Shown here: in pieces, positions 35,358 to 43,441 of the stretch
How the letters are laid out: every line of letters begins with the position of its first letter
Position numbering within the stretch: the first letter of the stretch is position 1
Source: Pseudorhizobium pelagicum
Lineage (GTDB): Bacteria > Pseudomonadota > Alphaproteobacteria > Rhizobiales > Rhizobiaceae
DNA: 64,000 bases
Direction of reading: 5' to 3'
Assembly (NCBI GenBank): GCA_000722615.1
Contig: JOKI01000004.1
Location: 62,001 to 126,000, forward strand
Notes under the pieces: model-generated
The model's input: only the letters and a program-made list of their open reading frames with translations
Database searches by the model: none
What the model was told of the DNA's origin: nothing
Program-made: the position numbers and the translations under genes

Positions 35358-35383
35358 TTCGAATCTCTCCACTCCGACCACGT
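35358..35383. repeat. attR core, 26-bp direct repeat
   Basis: An exact copy of 17464-17489, here without the rest of the tRNA. It marks the right end of the element, 48 bases before the NDUFS4-type gene. The 147 bases between the pentapeptide gene and attR hold no gene; a TGTTACG/CGTTACA pair lies at about 35302-35316. Confidence 0.9.
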
Positions 35384-35431
35384 TGCCGGATGCGGCCACA
35401 ATTCCGGTCCATTCAGGGAGCGTCGTCGCGA

Positions 35432-35737
35432 ATGTCCGCCAAGATCTATCGTCCTGCCAAGAACGCCATGCAGTCCGGCAAGGCCAAGACCCATCTCTGG
35501 GTTCTGGAATTCCATCAGGAAGCGCCGCGCAGCATCGATCCCGTCCTCGGTTACACCTCGTCGTCCGACATGCGCCAGCAGGTTCGCCTGATGTTCGAGA
35601 GCCAGGAGCAGGCGGAAGCCTATGCCAAGCGCGAAGGTATCGAATACCGCGTGATTGCGCCGAAGGAAGTGGCGCGGCAGATGCTCTCCTACACCGACAA
35701 TTTCCGTTACAACCGCATCCAGCCCTGGACGCACTGA
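35432..35737 (+). CDS. NDUFS4-type accessory subunit of respiratory complex I
   Basis: 101 residues of the ETC complex I subunit conserved region (NDUFS4 family): KIYRPAKNAMQSGKAKTHLW, then RSIDPVLGYTSSSDMRQQVRL and YRVIAPKEVARQMLSYTDNFRYNR. The bacterial protein stabilises NADH:quinone oxidoreductase in alphaproteobacteria. Reading frames upstream run into the element, but Met 35432 is the family start. It directly follows attR, so the insertion removed or replaced its native upstream region. Confidence 0.92.
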   Translation: MSAKIYRPAKNAMQSGKAKTHLWVLEFHQEAPRSIDPVLGYTSSSDMRQQVRLMFESQEQAEAYAKREGIEYRVIAPKEVARQMLSYTDNFRYNRIQPWTH

Positions 35738-35762
35738 CACTGCTGGTGCTCCGGCGCCGGTT

Positions 35763-35839
35763 GACCCCGTAGCTCAGCTGGATAGAGCATTCGCCTTCTA
35801 AGCGAACGGTCGCAGGTTCGAATCCTGCCGGGGTCGCCA
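35763..35839 (+). tRNA. tRNA-Arg (anticodon TCT)
   Basis: A 77-base cloverleaf: acceptor GACCCCG/CGGGGTC, anticodon arm TTCGC/GCGAA with loop CTTCTAA (TCT), T arm around GGTTCGAATCC, encoded CCA. Confidence 0.96.
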
Positions 35840-35948
35840 AATCTCCTTACCTGTTGATGTTGTTGAAAGCTGCCACCAAGCAGGGCCTGGCTGCGACTGT
35901 GCTGTCCGGCAGCGTCCTGATGCGCCTGTCGCAATCAATGCGTGGAGA

Positions 35949-35990
35949 AGCAGTGCGGCGTCGCCAAGCGCCGCCGCACTGCTTTTGTTT
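35949..35990 (+). terminator. terminator downstream of tRNA-Arg
   Basis: Arms AGCAGTGCGGCG (35949-35960) and CGCCGCACTGCT (35972-35983), an eleven-base loop, then TTTGTTTT. It lies 110 bases after the tRNA; nothing else is visible in the gap. Confidence 0.75.
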
Positions 35991-36036
35991 TCGTTCATTC
36001 ATGTCTATTTGCGCGCGTCGTGATCCGGCGTGGCTG

Positions 36037-36369
36037 CTAGCGGCGCTCCGGTACCCAGATCCGCCGTCCGTCGCGAATGATCCAGCGGCCGTCACGACCA
36101 CCATCGTCGCGGTCGGTACGTTCTCTGCGGTCATCATCCCCGCGGCGCCCATCCCATCGGCCGTCTCCGCCGCGCCGGTCGTCGTCGCGATAATCGCGGC
36201 GGTCTCGACGCTCATAGTCGGGACGTCGGTCGTTTCGGTCGCTCCTGTCGATGCGGTCATAGCGGGGGCCGGCATCATAGACGGTGCGGGGACCGCCCTC
36301 ACTGACACAGCCCGCCGCGGTGAGGCAGATCAGGCCGATGACGGAAAGGGTGATTGCTGATGTTTTCAT
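36037..36369 (-). CDS. small Asp/Arg-rich lipoprotein
   Basis: 110 residues with a lipobox (GLICLTAAGC) and a mature part made of Asp/Arg/Gly low-complexity repeats (RRDYRDDDRRGGDGR), ending in DGRWIIRDGRRIWVPERR. It is lipid-anchored in the envelope; the end block resembles short RcnB-like tails. No function known. The start follows AGGAGAAG. Confidence 0.7.
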   Translation of the reverse strand: MKTSAITLSVIGLICLTAAGCVSEGGPRTVYDAGPRYDRIDRSDRNDRRPDYERRDRRDYRDDDRRGGDGRWDGRRGDDDRRERTDRDDGGRDGRWIIRDGRRIWVPERR

Positions 36370-36488
36370 GCTGCACTTCTCCTTGATCCTGAACCAGATG
36401 GGGCTGCATCGGCGGATGGCAAGCGGCCGACCTTGAAGCGGAGCGTGTGAGAGCGGTAACGGCGACTGCGAAGGTCAAATGGTTGAGG

Positions 36489-36498
36489 CTGTATACAG
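36489..36498. promoter_or_regulatory. GTATAC palindrome, likely autoregulatory GntR operator
   Basis: CTGTATACAG is palindromic and shares the GTATAC core with the ligM operator at 37408-37423. It lies before the preferred start of the GntR gene. Confidence 0.45.
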
Positions 36499-36562
36499 AT
36501 TTCCGGTTTCGCTTGCGGGGCTGGACATGGGCGCGATAAGATTGCGACATGTTTTGTGGGAG

Positions 36563-37312
36563 ATGATAGGCTTGGCAGTGGAGGACACCGGGAGGACAAC
36601 GCACACGGCAGTGGCGCTGATGGAGTTGCGCAAGCGCATTCTCAACGGCGACTTTCCGGGAGGCACGCGGCTTTTCGAAGTCCCACTCGCCGAGACCCTG
36701 CAGATCTCGCGCACGCCGATCCGCGAGGCGATGTCGCGGCTGGCAGAGGAGGGGCTGCTCGACCGACTGACCAATGGCGGCTTCGTCGTGCGCAGCTTCA
36801 CCTTCGCTGATGTTCTGGATGCAATCGAGCTGCGCGGTGTGCTGGAAGGCACCGCAGCCCGGCTTGCGGCGGAACGCGGCGTGACGCCTGAGGGCCTGGC
36901 GCAGATGCAGGGGGTGCTCGCCCGCCTCGATTCCTGCTTTGGCGCATCCTCGGACGACGTGGATTTCGAAGCCTACTCCGACCTCAATGCCCAGTTCCAC
37001 GCCATCCTCGTGAACCTCGCCGGGAGCGTCGTCCTGCAGCGGGAGATCGACCGGGCGACGCGGCTGCCGTTTGCTTCTCCCTCGGCCTTCCTCTCCGACA
37101 AGACCAACATCGACATCTTCCGGCAGTCGCTGCATGTGGCGCAGGAGCAGCATCGGGCGCTCGTCTCGGCCATCTCGTCGCGGGAGGGGACGCGTGCGGA
37201 GTTCGTTGCGCGCGAGCACGCGCGCATCGCGCGCCGCAATCTGGAATATGTCATTCTCGAAAACCCGGACCTGATCATGCGGGTGCCCGGTCTCGGTCTT
37301 CTCAACAGCTGA
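36563..37312 (+). CDS. GntR-family regulator with FCD domain (VanR-like)
   Basis: About 249 residues. The N-terminal winged helix-turn-helix (ALMELRKRILNGDFPGGTRL, QISRTPIREAMSRLAEEGLL) is GntR; the C-terminal helical FCD ligand-binding domain (ELRGVLEGTAARLAAERG; FHAILVNLAGSVVL) carries the usual metal His/Asp positions. It lies just before the LigM-like gene, as VanR lies near vanillate genes. The frame opens at 36479 and a Met at 36527 is also possible; I prefer a start after the 36489 palindrome. Confidence 0.85.
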   Translation: MIGLAVEDTGRTTHTAVALMELRKRILNGDFPGGTRLFEVPLAETLQISRTPIREAMSRLAEEGLLDRLTNGGFVVRSFTFADVLDAIELRGVLEGTAARLAAERGVTPEGLAQMQGVLARLDSCFGASSDDVDFEAYSDLNAQFHAILVNLAGSVVLQREIDRATRLPFASPSAFLSDKTNIDIFRQSLHVAQEQHRALVSAISSREGTRAEFVAREHARIARRNLEYVILENPDLIMRVPGLGLLNS

Positions 37313-37407
37313 CCTCGCTTCCTCCACCTCTGATCGTGGAGCCGCCGGCAGTCGTGCCTTCAGGCGAACGCCGGTCACTTTCCCCTTGAGTTTTGCTGAC
37401 AAATAGG

Positions 37408-37423
37408 TTGATGTATACATCAA
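37408..37423. promoter_or_regulatory. 16-bp perfect palindrome at the ligM promoter
   Basis: TTGATGTATACATCAA lies 25 bases before the LigM-like gene. It is a typical FadR/GntR-type operator and shares its GTATAC core with 36489-36498. The regulator at 36563 is the obvious binder. Confidence 0.65.
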
Positions 37424-37448
37424 TACCATATCTCAGGGAGGAGAGAAC

Positions 37449-38861
37449 GTGATCAAATCCAGTCTATCCGACGTTATTGATGCAAACGGCAACGTCGTGG
37501 AGATGCTGCGCAACTCACGCGTGGGCATGTATGTATACCCGGTGGTCGCACCCGAGTTCACCAACTGGCGCGACGAGCAGCGCGCCTGGCGCGAATCCGC
37601 GGTCCTGTTCGACCAGTCGCACCACATGGACGAGGTGATCGTGGAAGGCCCGCAGGCAGCGGAATTCCTCGAGTACGTTGGCATCAACAGCTTTGCCAAT
37701 TTCGATCTCAACCGGGCGAAGCACTTCGTTCCGGTGACGCCGGCCGGCCATGTCATCGGCGACATGATCATCTTCCGCGAGCGGCAGGACAAGTTCATCC
37801 TCGTCGGGCGCGCGCCGACCGCCAACTGGGTGCTGTTCCAGCAGGCGATCGGCAAGTGGAACGTTCGTCTTCACCGTGACCCGCGTTCCCCGTCGCGCCC
37901 GGACGGCAAGGCCGTCTACCGCACCCATTACCGCTTCCAGATCCAGGGGCCGGATGCACCGAAGATCTTCGAGAAGATGAACGGCGGCCCGGTACCGGAC
38001 ATCAAGTTCTTTCACGTCGACTGGATCAATGTGGGTTCTAAGCGCGTGCAGGCCCTGCGGCACGGCATGGCCGGTGCGCCGGGCCTCGAGATCTGGGGTC
38101 CTCATGCGGACCTCGAGTATGTGCGCAGCGTCATCCTGGAGTCGGCACGCGAGGCAGGCGTTGATCTGCACCAGGTCGGCAGCCGCGCCTATTCGACCAA
38201 TACGCTGGAATCGGGATGGATACCGTCGCCGCTGCCCGGCATCTACACCGGCGACGGGATGATGAAGGAATACCGCGACTGGCTCGGCGCCGACAGCTAT
38301 GAGGCAACCGGTGCGATCGGCGGCAGCTTCGTGTCCAGCAATATCGAGGACTATTACGTCAACCCGTTCGAACTCGGCTACGGCTTCTACATCGGCTGGA
38401 AGTCCGACTTCATCGGCAAGCCGGCGCTCGAGAAGCTGAAGGATGCCAAGAACCGCAAGAAGGTCACCTTCGAGTGGAATGCCGAAGACGTCGTCAAGGT
38501 CATCGCCTCGGCCTTCCAGCCAGGCCAGGACCACTACAAGTGGATCGACTTCCCGCAGCCGAACTACGCCTCGACGAGCGCCGACATGGTCATGCACGAC
38601 GGCAAGATGGTCGGCATGTCGATGTTCAACGGCTACAGCTACAACGAGCGCTGCATGCTTTCGCTCGGTGTCGTCGATGCCGATATCCAGGAAGGCGACG
38701 TCCTGACCATGATCTGGGGCGAGCCGAACGGTGGCAGCCAGAAGACCTCGACGGAGCGGCACAAACAGGCGGAAATCCGGGTCCGCGTCTCTCCGACGCC
38801 TTATGCGGCCGAAGCGCGTCAGAACTACGCCGAGAGCTGGCGTACCAAGCGCGTCGGCTGA
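37449..38861 (+). CDS. ligM: LigM/DesA-like tetrahydrofolate-dependent O-demethylase (GcvT fold)
   Basis: 470 residues, the size of LigM, which moves the methyl of vanillate or 3-O-methylgallate to THF. GcvT-type N-terminal domain (WRESAVLFDQSHHMDEVIVEG). Residues at the places of the LigM catalytic set are present: Tyr30, His59, Arg121 and Tyr248 here, within one residue of LigM Tyr31, His60, Arg122 and Tyr247. LESGWIPSPLPGIYTG and GYGFYIGWKSDFIGKPAL follow. The next gene is a MetF-like reductase that could oxidise the methyl-THF made. The substrate could be another methoxylated aromatic. Confidence 0.8.
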   Translation: MIKSSLSDVIDANGNVVEMLRNSRVGMYVYPVVAPEFTNWRDEQRAWRESAVLFDQSHHMDEVIVEGPQAAEFLEYVGINSFANFDLNRAKHFVPVTPAGHVIGDMIIFRERQDKFILVGRAPTANWVLFQQAIGKWNVRLHRDPRSPSRPDGKAVYRTHYRFQIQGPDAPKIFEKMNGGPVPDIKFFHVDWINVGSKRVQALRHGMAGAPGLEIWGPHADLEYVRSVILESAREAGVDLHQVGSRAYSTNTLESGWIPSPLPGIYTGDGMMKEYRDWLGADSYEATGAIGGSFVSSNIEDYYVNPFELGYGFYIGWKSDFIGKPALEKLKDAKNRKKVTFEWNAEDVVKVIASAFQPGQDHYKWIDFPQPNYASTSADMVMHDGKMVGMSMFNGYSYNERCMLSLGVVDADIQEGDVLTMIWGEPNGGSQKTSTERHKQAEIRVRVSPTPYAAEARQNYAESWRTKRVG

Positions 38862-38869
38862 AGACCGGC

Positions 38870-38893
38870 GGCGGACGCCTCCAGGCGTCCGCC
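38870..38893 (+). other. strong inverted repeat between ligM and the metF-like gene
   Basis: GGCGGACGCCT (38870-38880) and AGGCGTCCGCC (38883-38893) leave almost no loop, so the paired part must be shorter. No T-run follows; it may uncouple or stabilise the two parts of the transcript. Confidence 0.5.
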
Positions 38894-38927
38894 CATCCTT
38901 TCGCTCTCTTCATTCAAGGCATCCGTG

Positions 38928-39875
38928 ATGGCGGACGCCGAGGGACAGGCCATGGGAATGACTGGTTTTTTGCGCAAGGACGAGGCCTCTGCCGCGCCTA
39001 CCGACCCGTGGCATCTCCTGCGGGGATGCTCCATCGAGGTGATGCCGCGGACGGCGGCAAAGATCGACGATTTGGGATCTCTGCTTCCTGCCGGGACGCG
39101 GGTCTATATCGCCCACATCCACGACACGCCGATTGACGACATGGTGGCGACCGCGCGGCGGTTGTCGGACGCGGGTTTCCAGCCGATGCCGCATGTTCCG
39201 GCGCGGATCATTCCGGACCGGGCAACGCTTGAGACGTGGGCGCGGCGCTATCGCGAGGAGGCGGGTGTCACCCAGGCGCTGCTGCTCGGCGGCGGCGTTT
39301 CCGAACCGGCCGGTGAACTGGACAGTTCGATGGCCATGCTGGAGACGGAGATCTTCGATCGCCTCGGATATCAAAGACTGCATGTCGCGGGCCATCCGGA
39401 GGGCAACAAGGACATCGACAGGGATGGCGGCAGCCGGCTTGTGGATGCGGCGCTGCGGTGGAAGCAGGCCTATGCCGAGCGCACCGATGCCGAGATGGCC
39501 ATCGTCACCCAGTTCGCCTTCGAGGCGAGGCCTGTGATCGCATGGGCGGAGCGGCTGGCGGAGGCCGGCATCACGTTGCCGATCCATGTCGGTGTCGCAG
39601 GCCCGACCAAGCTCCAGACCCTCATCAAATTCGCAATGGCCTGCGGCGTCGGCCCGTCGCTCGGGGTGCTGCAGAAGCGGGCGCTTGACCTGCGCAAGCT
39701 GCTGGTCCCTTACGAGCCAACCGATCTGCTTGGGGATCTTGCCGCCTACAAGACGAAGCACCCGCAGAGCCTGATCGAGCAGATTCATGTCTTTCCGCTG
39801 GGCGGCATCCAGGCGGGAACGGAGTGGATGGCGCGGATGCGACGGGACGCCGAGGCTTCGGCGGCAGCGTCCTGA
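38928..39875 (+). CDS. methylenetetrahydrofolate reductase-like protein
   Basis: About 315 residues of the MTHFR TIM-barrel family, FAD-dependent interconversion of methylene- and methyl-THF. Seen are a family-like N-terminal block (CSIEVMPRTAAKIDDLGSLL), VYIAHIHDTPIDDMV, HVAGHPEGNKDI and a C-terminal HVFPLGGIQAGTEW. It differs from canonical MetF. It follows ligM, so it probably runs toward methylene-THF to recover the C1 unit from demethylation. A GTG lies directly before the ATG. Confidence 0.78.
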   Translation: MADAEGQAMGMTGFLRKDEASAAPTDPWHLLRGCSIEVMPRTAAKIDDLGSLLPAGTRVYIAHIHDTPIDDMVATARRLSDAGFQPMPHVPARIIPDRATLETWARRYREEAGVTQALLLGGGVSEPAGELDSSMAMLETEIFDRLGYQRLHVAGHPEGNKDIDRDGGSRLVDAALRWKQAYAERTDAEMAIVTQFAFEARPVIAWAERLAEAGITLPIHVGVAGPTKLQTLIKFAMACGVGPSLGVLQKRALDLRKLLVPYEPTDLLGDLAAYKTKHPQSLIEQIHVFPLGGIQAGTEWMARMRRDAEASAAAS

Positions 39876-39957
39876 CGACACGGAAGCTTGTCGGCGGACG
39901 GATCAGGCGGTAAGCCGGGGCTCGACCTTCAGACCCGCGCGACCGATCGGAACCGTC

Positions 39958-40620
39958 TTGTCCCATCCTGATTTCATCAAAAGCTACGCCGGCTTCCTCT
40001 TCGACATGGACGGCACGATCCTGAACTCGATTGCCGCCGCCGAGCGGGTGTGGGGCCGCTGGGCTCTGCGCCAAGGGCTCGACCTCGAAGCCTTCCTGCC
40101 GACGATGCACGGAAAGCGCGGGATCGACACGATCTCGGGGCTCAACCTGCCCGGCATCGACCCGGTCGCAGAGGCAGAGGAGATCCTGCGCGGCGAGATC
40201 GAGGATGTCGAGGGCGTGATCGCCATCGATGGCGCAGCGGATTTTCTGGCGTCGCTGCCGCCGAACCGGTGGGCCATCGTGACCTCCGCACCCATCGACC
40301 TTGCCCGCGCACGGCTTGCGGCAGCGGGCATTCCGCAGCCGACGATCATGGTGACGGCGGAAGATGTTTCGGTCGGCAAGCCCGATCCGCAGGGTTACCT
40401 GCTCGGTGCGGAGCGGATCGGCGCCAGCGCTTCGGAGATGCTGGTGTTCGAGGATGTCCAGGCGGGTGTCACGGCGGGCGAGGCGGCCGGCGCCGACGTC
40501 ATGGTGATCACCGCCACCCATCAGCATGTGCTGGCCACGCAGCACCCGACACTTCTCGATTATCGGCAGATTGCGGTGAAGACGACTGCGGACGGCCGGC
40601 TGACGATCGTCGCCCGTTAG
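39958..40620 (+). CDS. HAD-superfamily phosphatase
   Basis: About 220 residues of the beta-phosphoglucomutase/phosphoglycolate phosphatase type: motif I FLFDMDGTI with the nucleophile Asp, motif II VTSAPI, motif III Lys in VGKPDPQGYLLGAERI and motif IV MLVFEDVQAGVTAGEAAGAD. Substrate unknown. The frame runs back to 39787, inside the gene before it, so I take the TTG at 39958 as start. It is the third gene of the GntR-regulated run. Confidence 0.8.
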   Translation: MSHPDFIKSYAGFLFDMDGTILNSIAAAERVWGRWALRQGLDLEAFLPTMHGKRGIDTISGLNLPGIDPVAEAEEILRGEIEDVEGVIAIDGAADFLASLPPNRWAIVTSAPIDLARARLAAAGIPQPTIMVTAEDVSVGKPDPQGYLLGAERIGASASEMLVFEDVQAGVTAGEAAGADVMVITATHQHVLATQHPTLLDYRQIAVKTTADGRLTIVAR

Positions 40621-40666
40621 TTTTCCGCCACGTCCGGATCACTGCGGCTGCACCGTGTGACAGGCG

Positions 40667-41149
40667 TCAGCGGTGGATCGGGTCCTGCCAGAGAACGTCC
40701 TCGGGCTTTTCGACCGGCTCGATGTCGAGATTGACCACCACCGGCTCCTGGCCGGAGCGCACCAGGACGCATTCCAGCGTCTCGTCACGGCTGGCGTTGA
40801 TTTCCTGGTGCGGCACGTAGGGTGGTACGTAGATGAAATCGCCGGGACCTGCTTCGGCGACATACTCCAGTTTGTCCCCCCAACGCATGCGGGCCTTGCC
40901 CTTCACCACGTAGATGATGCTCTCGAGGTCGCCGTGGTGGTGGGCGCCGGTCTTGGCATTCGCGTGGATGGTGACGGTGCCCGCCCAGATCTTCTCTGCG
41001 CCGGCCCGCGCGTTGTTGATGGCGGTGGCGCGGTTCATCCCGGGCGTCTGGGCGGTGTTCGGGTCGAGCGACGTTCCGGGAATGACCTTGACCCCATGCT
41101 CCCGCCAGTCGGGAACCGAGGATGAATGGTCGTGGTCGTGGTCCGTCAT
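40667..41149 (-). CDS. cupin-domain protein
   Basis: 160 residues. A single RmlC-type cupin barrel: motif 1 GAHHHGDLESIIYVVKGKARM (His-x-His and Glu) and motif 2 GDFIYVPPYVPHQEIN (His). The N-terminus is His/Asp rich (DHDHDH). It may be a metal-dependent dioxygenase-like or small-molecule binding protein. It is convergent with the HAD gene. The 370 bases beyond its start (41150-41519) contain no gene that I can support. Confidence 0.75.
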   Translation of the reverse strand: MTDHDHDHSSSVPDWREHGVKVIPGTSLDPNTAQTPGMNRATAINNARAGAEKIWAGTVTIHANAKTGAHHHGDLESIIYVVKGKARMRWGDKLEYVAEAGPGDFIYVPPYVPHQEINASRDETLECVLVRSGQEPVVVNLDIEPVEKPEDVLWQDPIHR

Positions 41150-41519
41150 GGGCCGCCTCGTTGTTGTTGGCGGGGCTCACCAGCTCTTGCGAGCGGGGGG
41201 TCCGCGAGCCCCTGACCGACTGCGGTCGGCTGAGGCGAGGTAACGTGTCCTGAGTTCGAAGTTCAACATCCGCTTCGACCAAAAGCAAGGGATGGTGAGC
41301 AGACTTCTGCGGACTGTCTCAAATCGGCGCGGCGAGGACGTCGGGGATCCGCGACATTTCCGGCTATTCCAGCCTTCACTGCCGCTGATCCCGTGAATGA
41401 GGGTGGCTAAGTCCGACGGGTTTGCCTATATGGCGCGCCAGCGTGTAGACGGCAAAGCATCACAGGCCTGGTTCTGGTTGCAGCGCTGCCCGTCCGTGAT
41501 CGAGACTCTGGAGTTGAAC

Positions 41520-41888
41520 ATGTCCACACAAAAGGCCGTCGTGCTTATCGTCGAGGATGAGCCGCTTATCCGTTTCACGATGCTCGATGCTCTGGAGGAA
41601 GTCGGTCACGTGGTGCTCGAGGCCGCCAATGCAGACGAGGCGATGGTGCTGCTGCGCAACCGGACCGACGTCGATATCGTCTTCACCGACGTCAACATGG
41701 CCGGCTCGATGGACGGGATTCAGCTGGCGCAGCGGGTGCGGGCCCTGCGACCGCATATCGGGATCATCATCACGTCGGGCGTCGTCCGCCTGGATCCGAT
41801 GCTGCTGCCGACGCGAACCTTTTTCCTGCCCAAGCCCTACCAGCACGATACGGTCCTGACGGCCGTTCACTCGCTGCTGCAGAACTAG
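41520..41888 (+). CDS. single-domain response regulator
   Basis: 122 residues consisting of one receiver domain: acidic pair in VEDEPLIRF, phosphoacceptor Asp in IVFTDVNMAGSMDG, Thr/Ser in IITSG and Lys in LPKPYQHDTV. There is no output domain, so it acts through partners. The ATG at 41520 (MSTQKAVVLIVEDE) is preferred to an upstream Met at 41397. It is alone, with no kinase beside it. Confidence 0.88.
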   Translation: MSTQKAVVLIVEDEPLIRFTMLDALEEVGHVVLEAANADEAMVLLRNRTDVDIVFTDVNMAGSMDGIQLAQRVRALRPHIGIIITSGVVRLDPMLLPTRTFFLPKPYQHDTVLTAVHSLLQN

Positions 41889-41971
41889 CGGCAAGCCTGC
41901 GAGGCCGGTCGGCGACCTTTACATCCTGCTCAGACTGGTCATCAATGCAGCCGCACTGAGAGGAGACGCCC

Positions 41972-42463
41972 TTGACGATCGAACAGGACCTTACCCGTAT
42001 ATCCGAGCAGGAGCAGGCCCTGCGCTTCAGCCGCTTCGATGCAGCCACCGCCTGGGAGCTTGGTTCGCTTCTGCGCAACATGGCCATCGAACGCGGACTG
42101 GCGGTTGCCATCGACGTTCATCTTCACGCCATGCCGGCCTTCTATTGCGCCCTGCCGGGAACGACCGCCGACAATGCCTCCTGGGTGCGGCGCAAGCGGG
42201 CGGTGGCGCTCCGCTTCTTCACCTCGAGCTACGGTATCGGCCTGAAACTCTCGCACCAGCAGACGACGATCGAAGAAAAATATGGGCTGACGGCTGCGGA
42301 CTATGCAACGCACGGCGGCAGCTTTCCCATCTTCGTCGAGGGGACAGGCTGCATCGGAGCCGTGACGGTTTCCGGTCTGCCGCAGCGGGAGGATCACAAC
42401 ATCGTGGTCGAAGCTCTCTGCCGGACGCTCGGGAAGGACTATGCGGCCCTGCGGCTCGCTTGA
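41972..42463 (+). CDS. UPF0303/HbpS-like heme-degrading domain protein
   Basis: 163 residues of the UPF0303 (GlcG/HbpS-like) fold: AWELGSLLRNMAIERGLAVAIDV, KRAVALRFFTSSYGIGL, TAADYATHGGSFPIFVEG and VTVSGLPQREDHNIVVEAL. TTG start after GAGGAG. The biochemical role is not settled; relatives bind heme or small molecules. It is followed 12 bases later by the DUF924 gene and is probably cotranscribed. Confidence 0.85.
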   Translation: MTIEQDLTRISEQEQALRFSRFDAATAWELGSLLRNMAIERGLAVAIDVHLHAMPAFYCALPGTTADNASWVRRKRAVALRFFTSSYGIGLKLSHQQTTIEEKYGLTAADYATHGGSFPIFVEGTGCIGAVTVSGLPQREDHNIVVEALCRTLGKDYAALRLA

Positions 42464-42475
42464 GGAGAAATTCCG

Positions 42476-43024
42476 ATGACACTTGAGACGCCACAGGAAA
42501 TACTGGATTTCTGGTTTGGACGGCTGACGCGGCAGCAGTGGTTCCAGTCCTCCGACACCGTCGATCGGGAGATCGAGCGGCGCTTCCGGGACACGCATCT
42601 GGCGCTGGCGCGCGGCGAGGTGGAACAGTGGCGGGATACGCCGGAGCACCGCCTCGCGGCCATCATCGTGCTGGATCAGTTTCCGCGCAACATCTACCGG
42701 GCGACACCGCTCGCCTTTGCCACCGACTGGATGGCGTTGCGGGAGGCGAGACTTGCGGTCGATGCGGGGGCCGACGCGGCCATTGCCGTCGAGCGCCGGG
42801 CCTTCGTCTACTTGCCGTTCGAGCATTCGGAAGCGCTGGAAGATCAGCAAAGGTCGGTGGCACTGTTTCAGGCTCTGGGGGACGCCGAATATCTGGACTA
42901 TGCGGAACGGCACCTGGCCGTGATCCGGGAGTTCGGCCGCTTCCCGCATCGCAACGCCTACGTGGGACGCAAAACGACCGACGCCGAGCTAGAATATCTA
43001 TCCAAGCCCGGCGCCGGTTTTTAA
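42476..43024 (+). CDS. DUF924 family protein
   Basis: 182 residues, all-helical (TPR-like) DUF924: EILDFWFGRLTRQQWFQSSDTVD at the N-terminus, LAAIIVLDQFPRNIYRATPLAFATD in the middle and PFEHSEALEDQQRSVALF followed by FGRFPHRNAYVGR. The function of the family is unknown. It sits 12 bases after the UPF0303 gene and is convergent with the GlsB gene. Confidence 0.88.
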   Translation: MTLETPQEILDFWFGRLTRQQWFQSSDTVDREIERRFRDTHLALARGEVEQWRDTPEHRLAAIIVLDQFPRNIYRATPLAFATDWMALREARLAVDAGADAAIAVERRAFVYLPFEHSEALEDQQRSVALFQALGDAEYLDYAERHLAVIREFGRFPHRNAYVGRKTTDAELEYLSKPGAGF

Positions 43025-43042
43025 ATTAGGTGTTGGCAGTCT

Positions 43043-43294
43043 TTAACGCCGGAACATTCGTCCAATGGCGATCAGGATGCACGCACCGATGAAGCCTGCG
43101 ATCAGATAGCCGATCCAGCCGCCGAGGCTGACGCCAATGAGGCCGAGCAACGCATTGGCGATGATCGCACCAACGATGCCGAGCAAGATGTTCATGAAGA
43201 TGCCCATGTTGCTCTTCATGAACTGTTCAGCGAGCCAGCCTGCGACACCGCCAATAATGATGGCTGCAATCCAGCCGATTCCTGCGTCTTCCAT
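43043..43294 (-). CDS. GlsB/YeaQ/YmgE-family membrane protein
   Basis: 83 residues, three short transmembrane segments rich in Gly (GWIAAIIIGGVAGWLAEQFM, GIFMNILLGIVGAIIANALL, GGWIGYLIAGFIGACILIAI). The transglycosylase-associated/GlsB family is linked to envelope stress. Divergent from the MscS gene. Confidence 0.88.
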   Translation of the reverse strand: MEDAGIGWIAAIIIGGVAGWLAEQFMKSNMGIFMNILLGIVGAIIANALLGLIGVSLGGWIGYLIAGFIGACILIAIGRMFRR

Positions 43295-43441
43295 AACCTT
43301 ACCCTCTGTGTTGGTTGCGCATGGTAACGCAGCAGAATGTTCCAGAGTTCCATGAAGATTTTCGGCCGATTTTCTGTTCCTTCCTTTCGTCGCGAAGCGG
43401 ATTTAGTTTCGCTCTGTGATTCTCCTGCATCCGAGACCCGA

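Noticed and set aside
35358..35383. Fragment of a second tRNA-Pro gene
   Set aside because: Only the 26-bp 3' end is present with no cloverleaf; it is the attR core.
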